Positions 20,001 to 29,382 of a stretch of DNA of 51,033 nt are shown here, piece by piece. The position numbers and the translations under genes were made by a program. Positions within the stretch are counted from its first letter, which is position 1, and each line of letters begins with the position of its first letter. The DNA is from Spongospora subterranea. Lineage: Eukaryota > Endomyxa > Phytomyxea > Plasmodiophorida > Plasmodiophoridae. The notes beneath the pieces are model-generated. The model was not told the origin of the DNA. It saw nothing but the letters and a program-made list of their open reading frames with translations, and did not search any database. The DNA is taken from assembly GCA_900404475.1 (NCBI GenBank), contig OUQQ01000063.1, positions 1 through 51,033 on the forward strand, in the 5' to 3' direction.

Positions 20001-22943
20001 TGAGGCTGGTCTCGGAAATCAATCTCGAGTTTGTCTTCCGCGAGCCAAATCTTTGTTAATAGAAGCTGCAGATTGCGGCCACGCAGATGCTTTTTATCTG
20101 CTGGCATCCCGATATACCGACGATAATGACGAAGCCAAAAAGTATTTGCAACGTGCTGCACGCCTTGGTCATCAACTAGCTGCAATAGAATTGGCGTCTC
20201 GTTCACATGCTGCGAAACTGCCCATTGAAGAAAAGTTGAGGCTTCAACTAAGCCAGTTTGCTTTCTCAAATCCCGTAGCAGCTCAATGGCTGACAATTGT
20301 CAGCGACCCTTCCGACGTGTTGATTGAAAGAGTACTACGACAAAGTGCATCCAGAGGACACCCAAGAGCTCAGGTTGGTCTTGACATTTGAATATGGGAC
20401 ATCAATTTTCTTATTGAGCTCAGTCTTTGTTCGGCGAAAGAATCCTCCACGGGCAGAGCGTTTGTCCTGCAAACCCCAACCTTGCTCGTCAATGGTTTGA
20501 AAAAGCAGCCGCAAATAACGACATTCATGGCCAGTTTTTGAGCGCGACTGAATGCGCTCTTGCTGGAGAGGGCGACTTAGCAAGATCATTTTATGAAGCC
20601 GCAGCTTTTCAAGGCCACCGCAAATCGATGGAGTGGGTCTTTGCGCAGCGACCTTTATCAGTTTCAAGCAAAGTGAGAACAACCATAGCTGCCATTTCGG
20701 AACTTGGAGATCGACCTTGGGCATTGATACTCTCTTCAAAAATTGCGGAAAAACCAGAAAAAGATCGACTGCTGAAACAGGCAGCAACGTTGGGAGATTC
20801 TCAAGGCCAATACCTTTTCGGAAAAGCTTTGCTGTTGGATCGTGAATATGAAAGCGGAGTATCTTGGATAACTAAAGCTGCTCAGCAAGGGAACGCTTTG
20901 GCATGCGTGGATTTAGCTCTTTGTTTTTGCGTTGGGCAAGGAACGCCAGTCGACTGGATATCCGCGCGTCACTACTTGACGGTTGCTGCAAGCCTTGGCA
21001 ATCGCAGAGCACTATCTCTTCTAGTAACTTTGCATTCTATATCGGCATTTCAGTCGCCACAGACATCAAATCTGTCGCTTTCATATTCTCTTGCATGGGC
21101 CAAGGTTGCCGCCCCAGGACATGCAACCAGATCTTGCTTGAATCTCCAGTCGTCAGTTAATGCATTGGTGCGAGATCAAGTAAAGTCTGCTGAGACGGCG
21201 TTCTTGAAGCAGCGCCGGTTAGAAATATTTGCTTGTCTGAGAACGCTTCTGAACAAAAAATCTCAAGTATCACGCAAAAAAGACCTCAACGTTTATTCAG
21301 TAATCCTGGAGATGGTAGGGAACGTCAATGTGCCATGCGATATCGACAACAGCAAATCTATCGACGATCGAAAACGACTAATGATGCAACGCCATCCAGC
21401 TATCTATACTGATCCACAGCGGCTTGTTAGCGCTGGGATCCAGTATCTTTTTGCAGATTGCGTAATGCCGAATGTTTGCCTTGCTGTTAGGTTTTTACAG
21501 GTCGGTTTATGGTTGTCGTGAAAGAAGGGATCTAACATTTTTGATAGATTGCCGCTGGGCGTGGCTCTCCAGTGGCTCAAACACTTGTTGGCCATCTATA
21601 CCAGGTCGGCGGGTTGGGCGTCAGTGACGAACCTTGGCCAGCATGGGCAACATACTGGTATGCAAAGGCAGCTGCGAATGGGGAACCGACTGCATGCATG
21701 GCTTTGGCAGAAATCTACGAAGAGAGACTTTGTTGGATGAGTGCAGCGCTTTCCTTGAGGAAAGCTGATGAGCTTCATCATCCAGAAGCATCGTCGAAAC
21801 TCGCAGTCTTGTTTGAGGTTCATCCAGATATGGTTGGTAGAATTAATGACGTAATCCGCATTGCCAGAAATGAACGCTCATTCGCTTTCCTTTCTGGCAT
21901 ATACTCACTGCAAGATCAGCCTTCAACAATATCAATTCTCAAATGCGATAAAGGCGGTAAATCCAAAGACACCACCGCTATAATAAGGACGATTTTGGAA
22001 ATGTTAGGATCTTCACATTTAGCTTGGTTTCCTGATCCCAAGGTTGATGTCTTGGAATTTTTGCGGAGTCAACTGGTTGAAGAGGACGACTACCATGTTT
22101 CTTCTGGTGATAACATCCTGAACCAGGACGGCAGCGACATTCGGTTAGCGTGGAGACATTACGTTATGGCAGCCGAAACAGGGAATATTCCGGCAGTGAT
22201 TCTTGTCGCCAATGCAATTGAAAGTGGATGGATTTCAGGTAGATTGCAGTATTTATTCTGTGTCATCAATCTGATTCGTTTTTCCAGTTGGCACATCTAC
22301 AGCATTGCTTTGGTATCAAAAAGCTAGTATGCAAGGCTCTTCTCTTGCGACTCAATGGATTGGTTCCTCTTTGATAAGTGGATCATCGCAGAACGCAATC
22401 GCTGCATATTCCACTTTGCGAAGAGCTGAGCAGTTGATCAATCGTCAGTACTCAAGGTTGCCTTTACAATTATCCGCTGGAGCGCTTGCTGAAGCTGTGC
22501 AGCGAGCGTTCCCATGTGTGACGCAAACAGCATCACCTCCTGATTGTTAGTGATTATGCCATCAGCCTTTTCCTTTTGCTGATTTATTGTTTCATAATAG
22601 CAATGGAAAAGCAGCAGCGATGTCTATCGCTACTCTTAGGGTTGCTATGGCGGACCGGTCACGGTTCGCCTTTATATCAAGCAGTCGTCGGCTCCCGAAA
22701 TTTAGGCAGACTCAAATCTCAACGGTCTCAGAGTCTATCTATACCGCATATACTCAATCTCAAACAGTTGTTAGCGACCAACTCAAAATTTCAAACGTTT
22801 TCAAAGGTTCAGAAAAGTCAATCCAACTTGCACAGCCTTTGTTGCGAGGGACCGAACCCGTTAACAGAAGTATCTGCAATTCATCGGGTCATGGCCATCA
22901 TTTTCGCCATGTCTGGCGACTGCACCTCCCCAAGTCGCACTAA
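17025..22943 (+). CDS. Very long Sel1-repeat protein
   Basis: Exons 17025-19055, 19106-19530, 19584-20373, 20424-21500, 21548-22238, 22288-22545 and 22612-22943 (introns 47-66 nt) give 1867 aa; if the last intron is not used, the stop at 22548-22550 gives 1758 aa. After a ~130-residue acidic/Ser-rich N-terminus, nearly the whole protein is Sel1-like helix pairs: AVLLETGRGVKRSREQALVW, ELGKAFEEGVIDGS, QFLYGRLLQKGLAEDS, LALVYEAGLGNQSR, IAAGRGSPVAQTLVG. Sel1 repeats form TPR-like solenoids and act as adaptor scaffolds, for example in ERAD or chitin synthase activation (Skt5/Chs4 type). No signal peptide, prenylation CaaX or membrane segment was seen. The neighbouring convergent gene is a chitin synthase; a link is speculative. 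Confidence 0.8.
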
Positions 22944-23048
22944 AGGTTGGAAATCATAATATACACATTCTTCTAGTTTACACTCAAATGGATACAAGAT
23001 TCATTGTAATATATAGATAGTTTGCGCCTGCATTACTAATGTTTGAGA

Positions 23049-25163
23049 TCAGACAGCATTCGGACCAATCGGATGTGGTATCTCTTTGCCACTATCGATC
23101 TCCTCGAAACTTTCTTTCAAGCCTAGCACTTGGCTAATCGGCCGTGGTCTCACTTCCGCAGCAACCGCTTTGGCTACAGGTTCATCTTCCCCGCTTTCGA
23201 TGATCAGATCTCGGCGTGGTATTACTTCTGACACCTCTCGCACCTGTGATACAACTCGACCATTTGCGTCCGGCTTCTTAGGCTGCACTTGCCCTTTGTC
23301 GTCAACAACAGGGGCGGGATTCATCGGATCCGCGTCAAGTTTCTGTTCGACTTTCTCTCCTGGTTCAGCTTGTGCAGCAGCAGCACGAGGTCCGCCCCAT
23401 GAGCGAACCCGAAAAGTCATGATGCCATACACCTGAAAGCAGGCCGCCAAAATTGGTAATCCAATCAAGATTATCGGATAAAACCACATTATTTTCCGTC
23501 GCTTGATCTGCCAACCCGTGAATACAACGAACCCCCAAATTGGACCGAAAATTGCGATCGCGTAGAAATAAGACCAGAACGTTCCATTGCCACGAACTAG
23601 CTCCAGAAGAAACACGTAGATGAAAAGCGGGCCGTTTTTCAATGCAGAAATAGCAACGATTCCGTTCAAAGCAGTGAACTGTCGCCAAAGGATGGGAGAA
23701 GTTAACATATAGATTTCGTTGGTGACGGTTCCAAGATACCAACGCCGCCTCTGTTTCATCAGAGACTGTAGGGTTTCGCACCCTTCCGTTTTACAACGAG
23801 CTGATGGGCAGAATCCGATTCTGTACTTCTCGGGTCGAGACTCCATGATGAGGTGTGTTAAGTATCGGTCTTCGCCGAGATGAGTTCGATTGAAGTCGAA
23901 GGTGTCGGACGCCACCATTGATCCGAAGTATTTCGGAGCCACCTTCGCCAGCGTTTCAAAGCGGACCATTGTCAATGCTCCTGGCAAACACGACACTGAG
24001 CCGAGATAATCTTCCGTATTTCGCTGCAACATCTGCGACTCGATATATTCGGTGTCTTGAAGAACTTTCCAGAAACTGTAGGTGCCGGCGGTTTTGCATG
24101 TGATTAGACCGGTCAACGCCTCCCTGTAGATGCCAGTATGGCGATTAAGATCGTGAACGAAATAGGGGATCGCGTGGACTTCCAACTCGATATCGGAGTC
24201 GATGAACAGCAAAAGCGGCTTCACCTCGAGCTGTTTATACATGTCGTTGAGATAGTTGAACGCGCACATCTGTGCGTGCCGTTTACCGCCATGGACGAAC
24301 CGGCATGGCGTCACCTTCAGCTTCCGGTACATGATATCACCAATGATTGGGTATTCTTTCGGATCGCTGCTCACGCCCAGCTCGTCCAATCCCTCACTGG
24401 TCGATAGTTTATCGTAGTCTGGATACGGGTTCAAGCTCATCAAACAGTAAACAACGGATCGGTAGAGCGTTGAGACGGTATCCGCGTCAAAGGCCAACAC
24501 CAAATGCAGCTTCCCTAGGGGGTATTTGCTTTTCGTAACCGAATTGATGGCGATCATCAGCGTCTCGATCGGTTCATTGTAGATGGGCATAACAATCGTC
24601 ACATTCGGAAGACTGTTCTTCTTCTTGGCGGCTTCCAGGACAGCGAGTAGCTCGTCCTCGGACGGCGCGCGGCGATACGAGTCGGTAGCGCATCCGACCT
24701 TGAACCAGGTCGTTGCCACTAATACGAATGGTTCAAACTGGAGGACGTAGGCCAGAGTTCCCGTCATCGGTTCCCATGGGCTTGCCCAGAACGCATTCCG
24801 AAAATTGAGTCGGCTGATTAGCATTCCGTAAATGCCGACGTTGTACGAGAAATAGATGATCATGAAACAGGCGGCGATAAATCGAGTTGGATGAGGGGAG
24901 GACTGATTTTTTTCACCCTGTTTGACGACGTTGGCGAGCGTGATCAGGTACGTGACGAAATAGCTGCACGAGTGCATGAAGGCCACCAACAGGAACAGCC
25001 ATACGATGACAAAGACCGCGATCTGGCCGTATGTTTCCCAGAATTCCTGGACGATATCGGTGAATGTCGCCATTGTCGCTTGGCCAGCGATGGTTTGAGT
25101 GTGGATTCTCCTGGTATTGGCGGGTTCATCGAAGGAGCTATTCTGGCACGCGCCATCACCCAT
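23049..25163 (-). CDS. Chitin synthase family glycosyltransferase (GT2)
   Basis: One uninterrupted frame of 704 aa. Family-2 processive glycosyltransferase motifs in order: MPIYNEP (residue ~192), FDADTV (~225), FIDSDIE (~320), SCLPGALTMVR (~391), GEDRYL (~430) and QRRRW (~471). The last three are the chitin synthase acceptor/product-binding signature. It polymerises GlcNAc from UDP-GlcNAc at the membrane and extrudes chitin. Two hydrophobic segments precede the catalytic core (about 48-78 and 95-116), and a cluster follows it (about 510-595). A ~110-residue charged Pro/Lys tail is cytosolic. The protein is shorter than many fungal enzymes and lacks myosin-motor or cytochrome b5-like parts. 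Unlike its neighbours it has no introns. An inner Met at 25073 is an alternative start. Confidence 0.85.
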   Translation of the reverse strand: MGDGACQNSSFDEPANTRRIHTQTIAGQATMATFTDIVQEFWETYGQIAVFVIVWLFLLVAFMHSCSYFVTYLITLANVVKQGEKNQSSPHPTRFIAACFMIIYFSYNVGIYGMLISRLNFRNAFWASPWEPMTGTLAYVLQFEPFVLVATTWFKVGCATDSYRRAPSEDELLAVLEAAKKKNSLPNVTIVMPIYNEPIETLMIAINSVTKSKYPLGKLHLVLAFDADTVSTLYRSVVYCLMSLNPYPDYDKLSTSEGLDELGVSSDPKEYPIIGDIMYRKLKVTPCRFVHGGKRHAQMCAFNYLNDMYKQLEVKPLLLFIDSDIELEVHAIPYFVHDLNRHTGIYREALTGLITCKTAGTYSFWKVLQDTEYIESQMLQRNTEDYLGSVSCLPGALTMVRFETLAKVAPKYFGSMVASDTFDFNRTHLGEDRYLTHLIMESRPEKYRIGFCPSARCKTEGCETLQSLMKQRRRWYLGTVTNEIYMLTSPILWRQFTALNGIVAISALKNGPLFIYVFLLELVRGNGTFWSYFYAIAIFGPIWGFVVFTGWQIKRRKIMWFYPIILIGLPILAACFQVYGIMTFRVRSWGGPRAAAAQAEPGEKVEQKLDADPMNPAPVVDDKGQVQPKKPDANGRVVSQVREVSEVIPRRDLIIESGEDEPVAKAVAAEVRPRPISQVLGLKESFEEIDSGKEIPHPIGPNAV

Positions 25164-25801
25164 GACTCCATCGTCGCGGTTCAGTCATATCAACGAGTAC
25201 AAAAAATCAAAGCTGACCGGTCCCAACCCGGTACCCAATGGCATCATCACGTTTGATACGTTTGAAATGATTTCAATGAAAACCATCATTTGACGAATAT
25301 AGCTGAACCGATCAGACATGATGTAAAAAAAAACCGAAAATTTTAATTGAAATTTTGCGGAGCATGAATTATCAAAGAAATCACTAACTGGACACCGGCC
25401 GGAAGTAATCGGTAAGCCTGTTCGATTGTTTCTGGCAAAAGTGGACTGCAGATATTTGTTGCCAGCTGGGCACGGCCGGGGCCGTGCGGGCCATCAGTGA
25501 CATGACGCGTTTGATTCCACTGTATCGTACGTACAATCGATGACTGGGCATTACACCCAACAGTCGCCGCAACGGAGCCACCACAAGTGGGTTGGAACGG
25601 ATCTCCTGCGACTGCGCCCGAGTCGCGCACGTTGTGCTGACAAGCTCACTGACCCGTCTCGCATGTTTCGCTGGGCGACTGTCGTCCAGTCTCGCATGTT
25701 TCGCAGGATTTATGTTTCGGTTATGTGCCTGGATAAGTGCCCAGATACATTGTTCTGTGATCACTTCGTAATCACCATCATTTTCGACAGAATAGTCCAA
25801 C
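25164..25801. other. Divergent promoter region, no gene
   Basis: 638 bp between the chitin synthase start (minus) and the disordered-protein start (plus). Opposed frames of 80-140 codons here are low quality and lack ATG context or motifs. An A-run occurs near 25325. Confidence 0.5.
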
Positions 25802-27568
25802 ATGGATGAAATTCATGGCGCCGCATCTGACCTGCGCGTCAGTACTCTGCGTATGAAATTCGAGACCCTGGGCCACAGTCAGAGCCGGGAAGGTGCCAGC
25901 CCGGGAAAGAAAAACCGCGATCTGATGGACTTATTCGAGGGTCAAACAACGAGCAAGATGCGCGTCAGGTTTGAATCAATGAGCAACCCTGCAGCAGAGA
26001 TTCGGTCATTTAGCAGGTCGCATTCGGGCTCGCTCCTTGAGCGGCGTGTACCTCGTCGGTTTGCATCCCACTCAAGTCGGGAATCAATGTCAGCCATTTT
26101 TAGAGGCAGTGCTGAAGAAATTGGTGAGCGTACAAGTCTCAAACCTCAAGATTTCCCCAAGCCAGGCTCAGTTTGCCAAGGAGAGACAACAAGCAATGCT
26201 TATCAGGACAGTAATACAGAGCATCATCAACAAATCTCCTTTAAGCAAAACGGCGAAAACACAAATCCGGAGAGCGCTCCGGCGTCGCGAAATGAGCAAG
26301 ATTCAGAAATTACTCCCGCATCACGATCTCGTCAAGATTCTGTGAGGGATAGTGAGTCGCGAAAGGATCAAGATGCNATGAGCAACCCTGCAGCAGAGAT
26401 TCGGTCATTTAGCAGGTCGCATTCGGGCTCGCTCCTTGAGCGGCGTGTACCTCGTCGGTTTGCATCCCACTCAAGTCGGGAATCAATGTCAGCCATTTTT
26501 AGAGGCAGTGCTGAAGAAATCGGTGAGCGTACAAGTCTTAAACCTCAAGATTTCCCCAAGCCAGGCTCAGTTTGCCAAGGAGAGACAACAAGCAATGCTT
26601 ATCAGGACAGTAATACAGAGCATCATTCACAAATCTCCTTTAAGCAAAACGGCGAAAACACAAATCCGGAGAGCGCTCCGGCGTCGCGAAATGAGCAAGA
26701 TTCAGAAATTACTCCCGCATCACGATCTCGTCAAGATTCTGTGAGGGATAGTGAGTCGCGAAAGGATCAAGATGCACCGGTCGCTCCAGCATCGCCTAAT
26801 GGCCCAGGCTCAGATATCTTTCCGGCATCGGGAAGAGGTCAGGATGTTGTAAATACCGAACCGCATTTTGCTTTTGACGTAGTCACATTAAGGAAGCGAA
26901 GCCGCGAGAAACGCCCGAGCATTTTGGCAAACGGCTCGGATTCAATTTTTTCCAGTGCCGATCCGGTAGTTGCACAAAACAACTCCACGGAAGACCAATC
27001 TAGTTTGGATTTCTCCAGTGCCGATGCAACAGCTGAACAGAACAAATCCGAGGAATCAATGGGTTTACCTCAAGACCAATGTATTGAGATCTTTTCCAGT
27101 GCTGCTGCGACAGCTGAACAGAACAAATCCGAGGAATCAATGGGTTTACCTCAAGACCAATGTATTGAGATCTTCTCCAGTGCCGATGCCATAATTGAAC
27201 AGAAAAAATCCGCAGATTCTGTAATTTTCCAGCAACAACAATCTAATCCTTCGGGCAGCGATCCAGTTCAATGCTCGAGTTGTATTCAAGAAAGCTGTGA
27301 GCAATCTCAAGTTGAAGCTGAAGTCAACGACGAGCCAGTTCAAGCCCAAAACCAAGTGACTGAAGAGCGTCGTCCTCAAGACGACCAAGCACAGAGTCCT
27401 GACCATGCACCGACGTCAGAGGACAACAATGGAGAGCGGGTTCAGAACGAAATAGCCAAGGCACCAGAATCACATTACGAAGCAATTGACAGAAGGGAAC
27501 CAAAAGCTCGTCAGACGGTGAAGCGCCGGGGCTGGTTCAAACGGATGCTGTCTTGCGGTACTAATTAG
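25802..27568 (+). CDS. Disordered Ser/Glu/Gln-rich protein with internal repeats
   Basis: A single open frame of 588 codons, containing one undetermined base (26377). The N-terminus has two related short motifs (STLRMKFETLG, SKMRVRFESMS). A 133-residue block is then present twice in tandem, followed by 27-residue repeats (FSSADATAEQNKSEES...). The remainder is polar and rich in Ser, Gln, Glu, Asp and Asn, so intrinsically disordered. The end is basic and aromatic with one Cys: KRRGWFKRMLSCGTN. No domain was recognised. The basic-hydrophobic tail could bind membrane or be palmitoylated; this is inference. If the duplication is an assembly error, the true protein is about 455 aa. Confidence 0.65.
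   Translation: MDEIHGAASDLRVSTLRMKFETLGHSQSREGASPGKKNRDLMDLFEGQTTSKMRVRFESMSNPAAEIRSFSRSHSGSLLERRVPRRFASHSSRESMSAIFRGSAEEIGERTSLKPQDFPKPGSVCQGETTSNAYQDSNTEHHQQISFKQNGENTNPESAPASRNEQDSEITPASRSRQDSVRDSESRKDQDXMSNPAAEIRSFSRSHSGSLLERRVPRRFASHSSRESMSAIFRGSAEEIGERTSLKPQDFPKPGSVCQGETTSNAYQDSNTEHHSQISFKQNGENTNPESAPASRNEQDSEITPASRSRQDSVRDSESRKDQDAPVAPASPNGPGSDIFPASGRGQDVVNTEPHFAFDVVTLRKRSREKRPSILANGSDSIFSSADPVVAQNNSTEDQSSLDFSSADATAEQNKSEESMGLPQDQCIEIFSSAAATAEQNKSEESMGLPQDQCIEIFSSADAIIEQKKSADSVIFQQQQSNPSGSDPVQCSSCIQESCEQSQVEAEVNDEPVQAQNQVTEERRPQDDQAQSPDHAPTSEDNNGERVQNEIAKAPESHYEAIDRREPKARQTVKRRGWFKRMLSCGTN
25979..26776. repeat. 399-bp tandem duplication joined at an N
   Basis: The unit beginning ATGAGCAACCCTGCAGCAG at 25979 recurs at 26378, a 399-bp period (exactly 133 codons). 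Only a handful of base differences were seen, near 26126, 26140 and 26227-26229. The undetermined base at 26377 sits precisely at the junction. Confidence 0.95.
26948..27220. repeat. 81-bp (27-residue) tandem repeats
   Basis: Units start with FSS: a diverged 63-bp copy at 26948-27010, two nearly identical 81-bp copies at 27011-27091 and 27092-27172, and a partial copy from 27173. The reading frame is preserved across all of them. Confidence 0.9.
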
Positions 27569-27701
27569 ACGCATACTTTTGATAACGAGGTTGTTTTCTG
27601 TTTTAGAAATTCGGTTTCAACGGAAAGATTTATATATGGTGCGATAATAAACGCCTTCAGCTGACGATCTGTCTATGTTTTCTCTCTCAGTGGCATTTGA
27701 A

Positions 27702-28273
27702 ATGTCGGGTCCAAAGTCACACAATGGTGAGGCACGCGAACCCTGTGTGTGTCACTCCCCGATTCAATTATCGCGACTTTGGCTTATATAGCGTTAATCA
27801 TTATAGCATCACAAATAGTGTTAGGACGTCAAAGATTGACTTCGTCGGTAATGGCAAACACGCATGACGATAGCGTTTACTCCAAACTTCTCAGCCAGGA
27901 TGCCAATCTGGAAGAAGGGTCGTTTACTGATAAGGAGGTGGAAACCGTCAAGGAAAACGACACTTCGGCATGGGGAAATTGCCTGTTTTCGGTGATTATC
28001 CAATGGCATGTTCCATTAGTGTTGTACATGCTGACCAAACTGGGCACACAACTACAATCGGAGCTCATCGTCTCGCTTTGGTACGTTTCCGAGATCTTCT
28101 GGCTGGTTTTTTTCAATTCCTGCTGCCTCCACCTGCTGTGGGCCTATTTTCGGGACACGAACGCAGACGACGCGATCGAGTTCCATTTGCGTGTCCTGAT
28201 GGTTGTGTCGATCATCTGGGATTGCTGCGTGATCGGACTGGTTGCTGGCAATCAATTCGGTCTGTTCGCGTAA
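27702..28273 (+). CDS. Small multi-pass membrane protein, 168 aa
   Basis: Exon 1 (27702-27726) carries only the start and eight codons; a 65-nt GT-AG intron leads to exon 2 (27792-28273). The joined protein starts MSGPKSHNALIIIASQIVLG. An acidic polar stretch (about 38-62) follows, then hydrophobic segments near 65-85 (LFSVIIQWHVPLVLYML), 95-125 (two adjacent helices through LVFFNSCCLHLLW) and 140-165 (VLMVVSIIWDCCVIGLVAG). No family was recognised. The start is chosen because the frame through exon 2 alone lacks an ATG at its head. It lies 133 bp downstream of the disordered-protein stop and 97 bp from the convergent gene. Confidence 0.6.
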
Positions 28274-28370
28274 ACCGCAACATCAAGAACCCAAACAGCA
28301 ACATCAAATAATTAACTATTTATAAATTCCAATAGATAATATGGCGTCAATCTTATATAGGTATTAAATA

Positions 28371-29382
28371 TCATCTCCAAAAACGTGACACTATTTCGAC
28401 AATTCGCAACGAGACCGCAGATCGTGCCACGTCGGCCTTATTGATACAGAGTTTTAGTTTGTTATGAAGCATATAATCGGCGGCGAGACCGTTGATAATC
28501 GCCAACATGTTCTGTTGGATGTTATCGTACGATCTTCTTCTAGGCAAACCTACGACCGGTATCTGGTATAGACCAATCTTGCCAAGGAGGTCGGCCATGT
28601 GCCCGAACTGATCGGCACCTTCGGCGGGAAGTTCCAGCATCATTACTAGACGCACGGCCGACTCCATACTTTCCGCTAGCGTATGCTCTTGTACTTGGCA
28701 TTCGTCTAGTTGTTTTAAAATTTCCTCCCTTTCCTTTCCGAGAACCTAAGTAAACAATAAATATTTCCGAAGTAAAATCGGCTAAAGCATACCAAATATC
28801 CGATAAATGTATAGGAAATAATGAAAAGTGCAAACATGGAGAGATAAACTGAAGGTGAACCAGATTATTAGTGAATATGGCAGTCACCTTGAGGTCGCAT
28901 CCGAAAGGGGATGGGATCTGATTAAGCTGAAGTACCTCCATATTATTTATTGTATCCGTTGCGACGCGTATTCTCTCATTGACGTCATTCAACAAAGCGT
29001 TGTTCTCTTTGACCCGTTCCTGGAGACATGACGATGCCTTATCCAGGTTGATCTGCCGCTCACGAGCCTACGCCCATTGCAGAACAATTTAAGGACGATC
29101 GAAACAAATGGGAAAATCACGGACCAATTCTAGCGAGTATAGTCTATCTCTCTTGCTGTGCTTATCTATCTGCGTCTGGTGGGTTTTGGCTTCATCGATG
29201 AGGCGATTGAGATCAGCGAACACACGTTCGAGTCTATCCACGATCTTATCGGCATTGGACAGGTCGACATCGGAAATAGTGACAACATCCAGTGAATGCG
29301 CAAGGTATTTGGCCATGATTTCTTCCAGGGATCCCAGTGTATCAGATGGTGAACTCCTGAACCCATTCAAACATGCCAGCAT
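28371..29382 (-). CDS. Uncharacterised coiled-coil protein, 254 aa
   Basis: Exons 29382-29125, 29067-28936 and 28745-28371 join in frame; introns are 57 and 190 nt. The N-terminal half is helical (SLEEIMAKYLAHSL, NADKIVDRLERVFADLNRL), followed by a coiled coil through exon 2 and the start of exon 3 (ERVKENNALLNDVNERI, VLGKEREEILKQLDECQ). The C-terminal ~100 residues look folded (ESAVRLVMMLELPAEGADQF, YQIPVVGLPRRRS, NKLKLCINKADVARSAV). No family was assigned; the architecture recalls centrosomal or kinetochore coiled-coil proteins, but this is not evidence of identity. The second intron is unusually long for this region. Confidence 0.6.

Noticed and set aside
20335..20787. 150-codon minus frame in the Sel1 gene
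   Set aside because: It overlaps Sel1 exons 3-4, which carry the repeat motif in the plus frame.
22576..22959. Alternative reading of the last Sel1 exon starting MEKQQRCLSL
   Set aside because: The other frame (AAMSIATLRVAMADRS) joins in phase through an acceptor at 22611 and has more Sel1-like composition; neither is proven, so the 22550 stop is kept as an alternative.
24891..25256. 121-codon plus frame antisense to the chitin synthase N-terminus
   Set aside because: Shadow of a GC-rich coding strand; no motif and no splice context.
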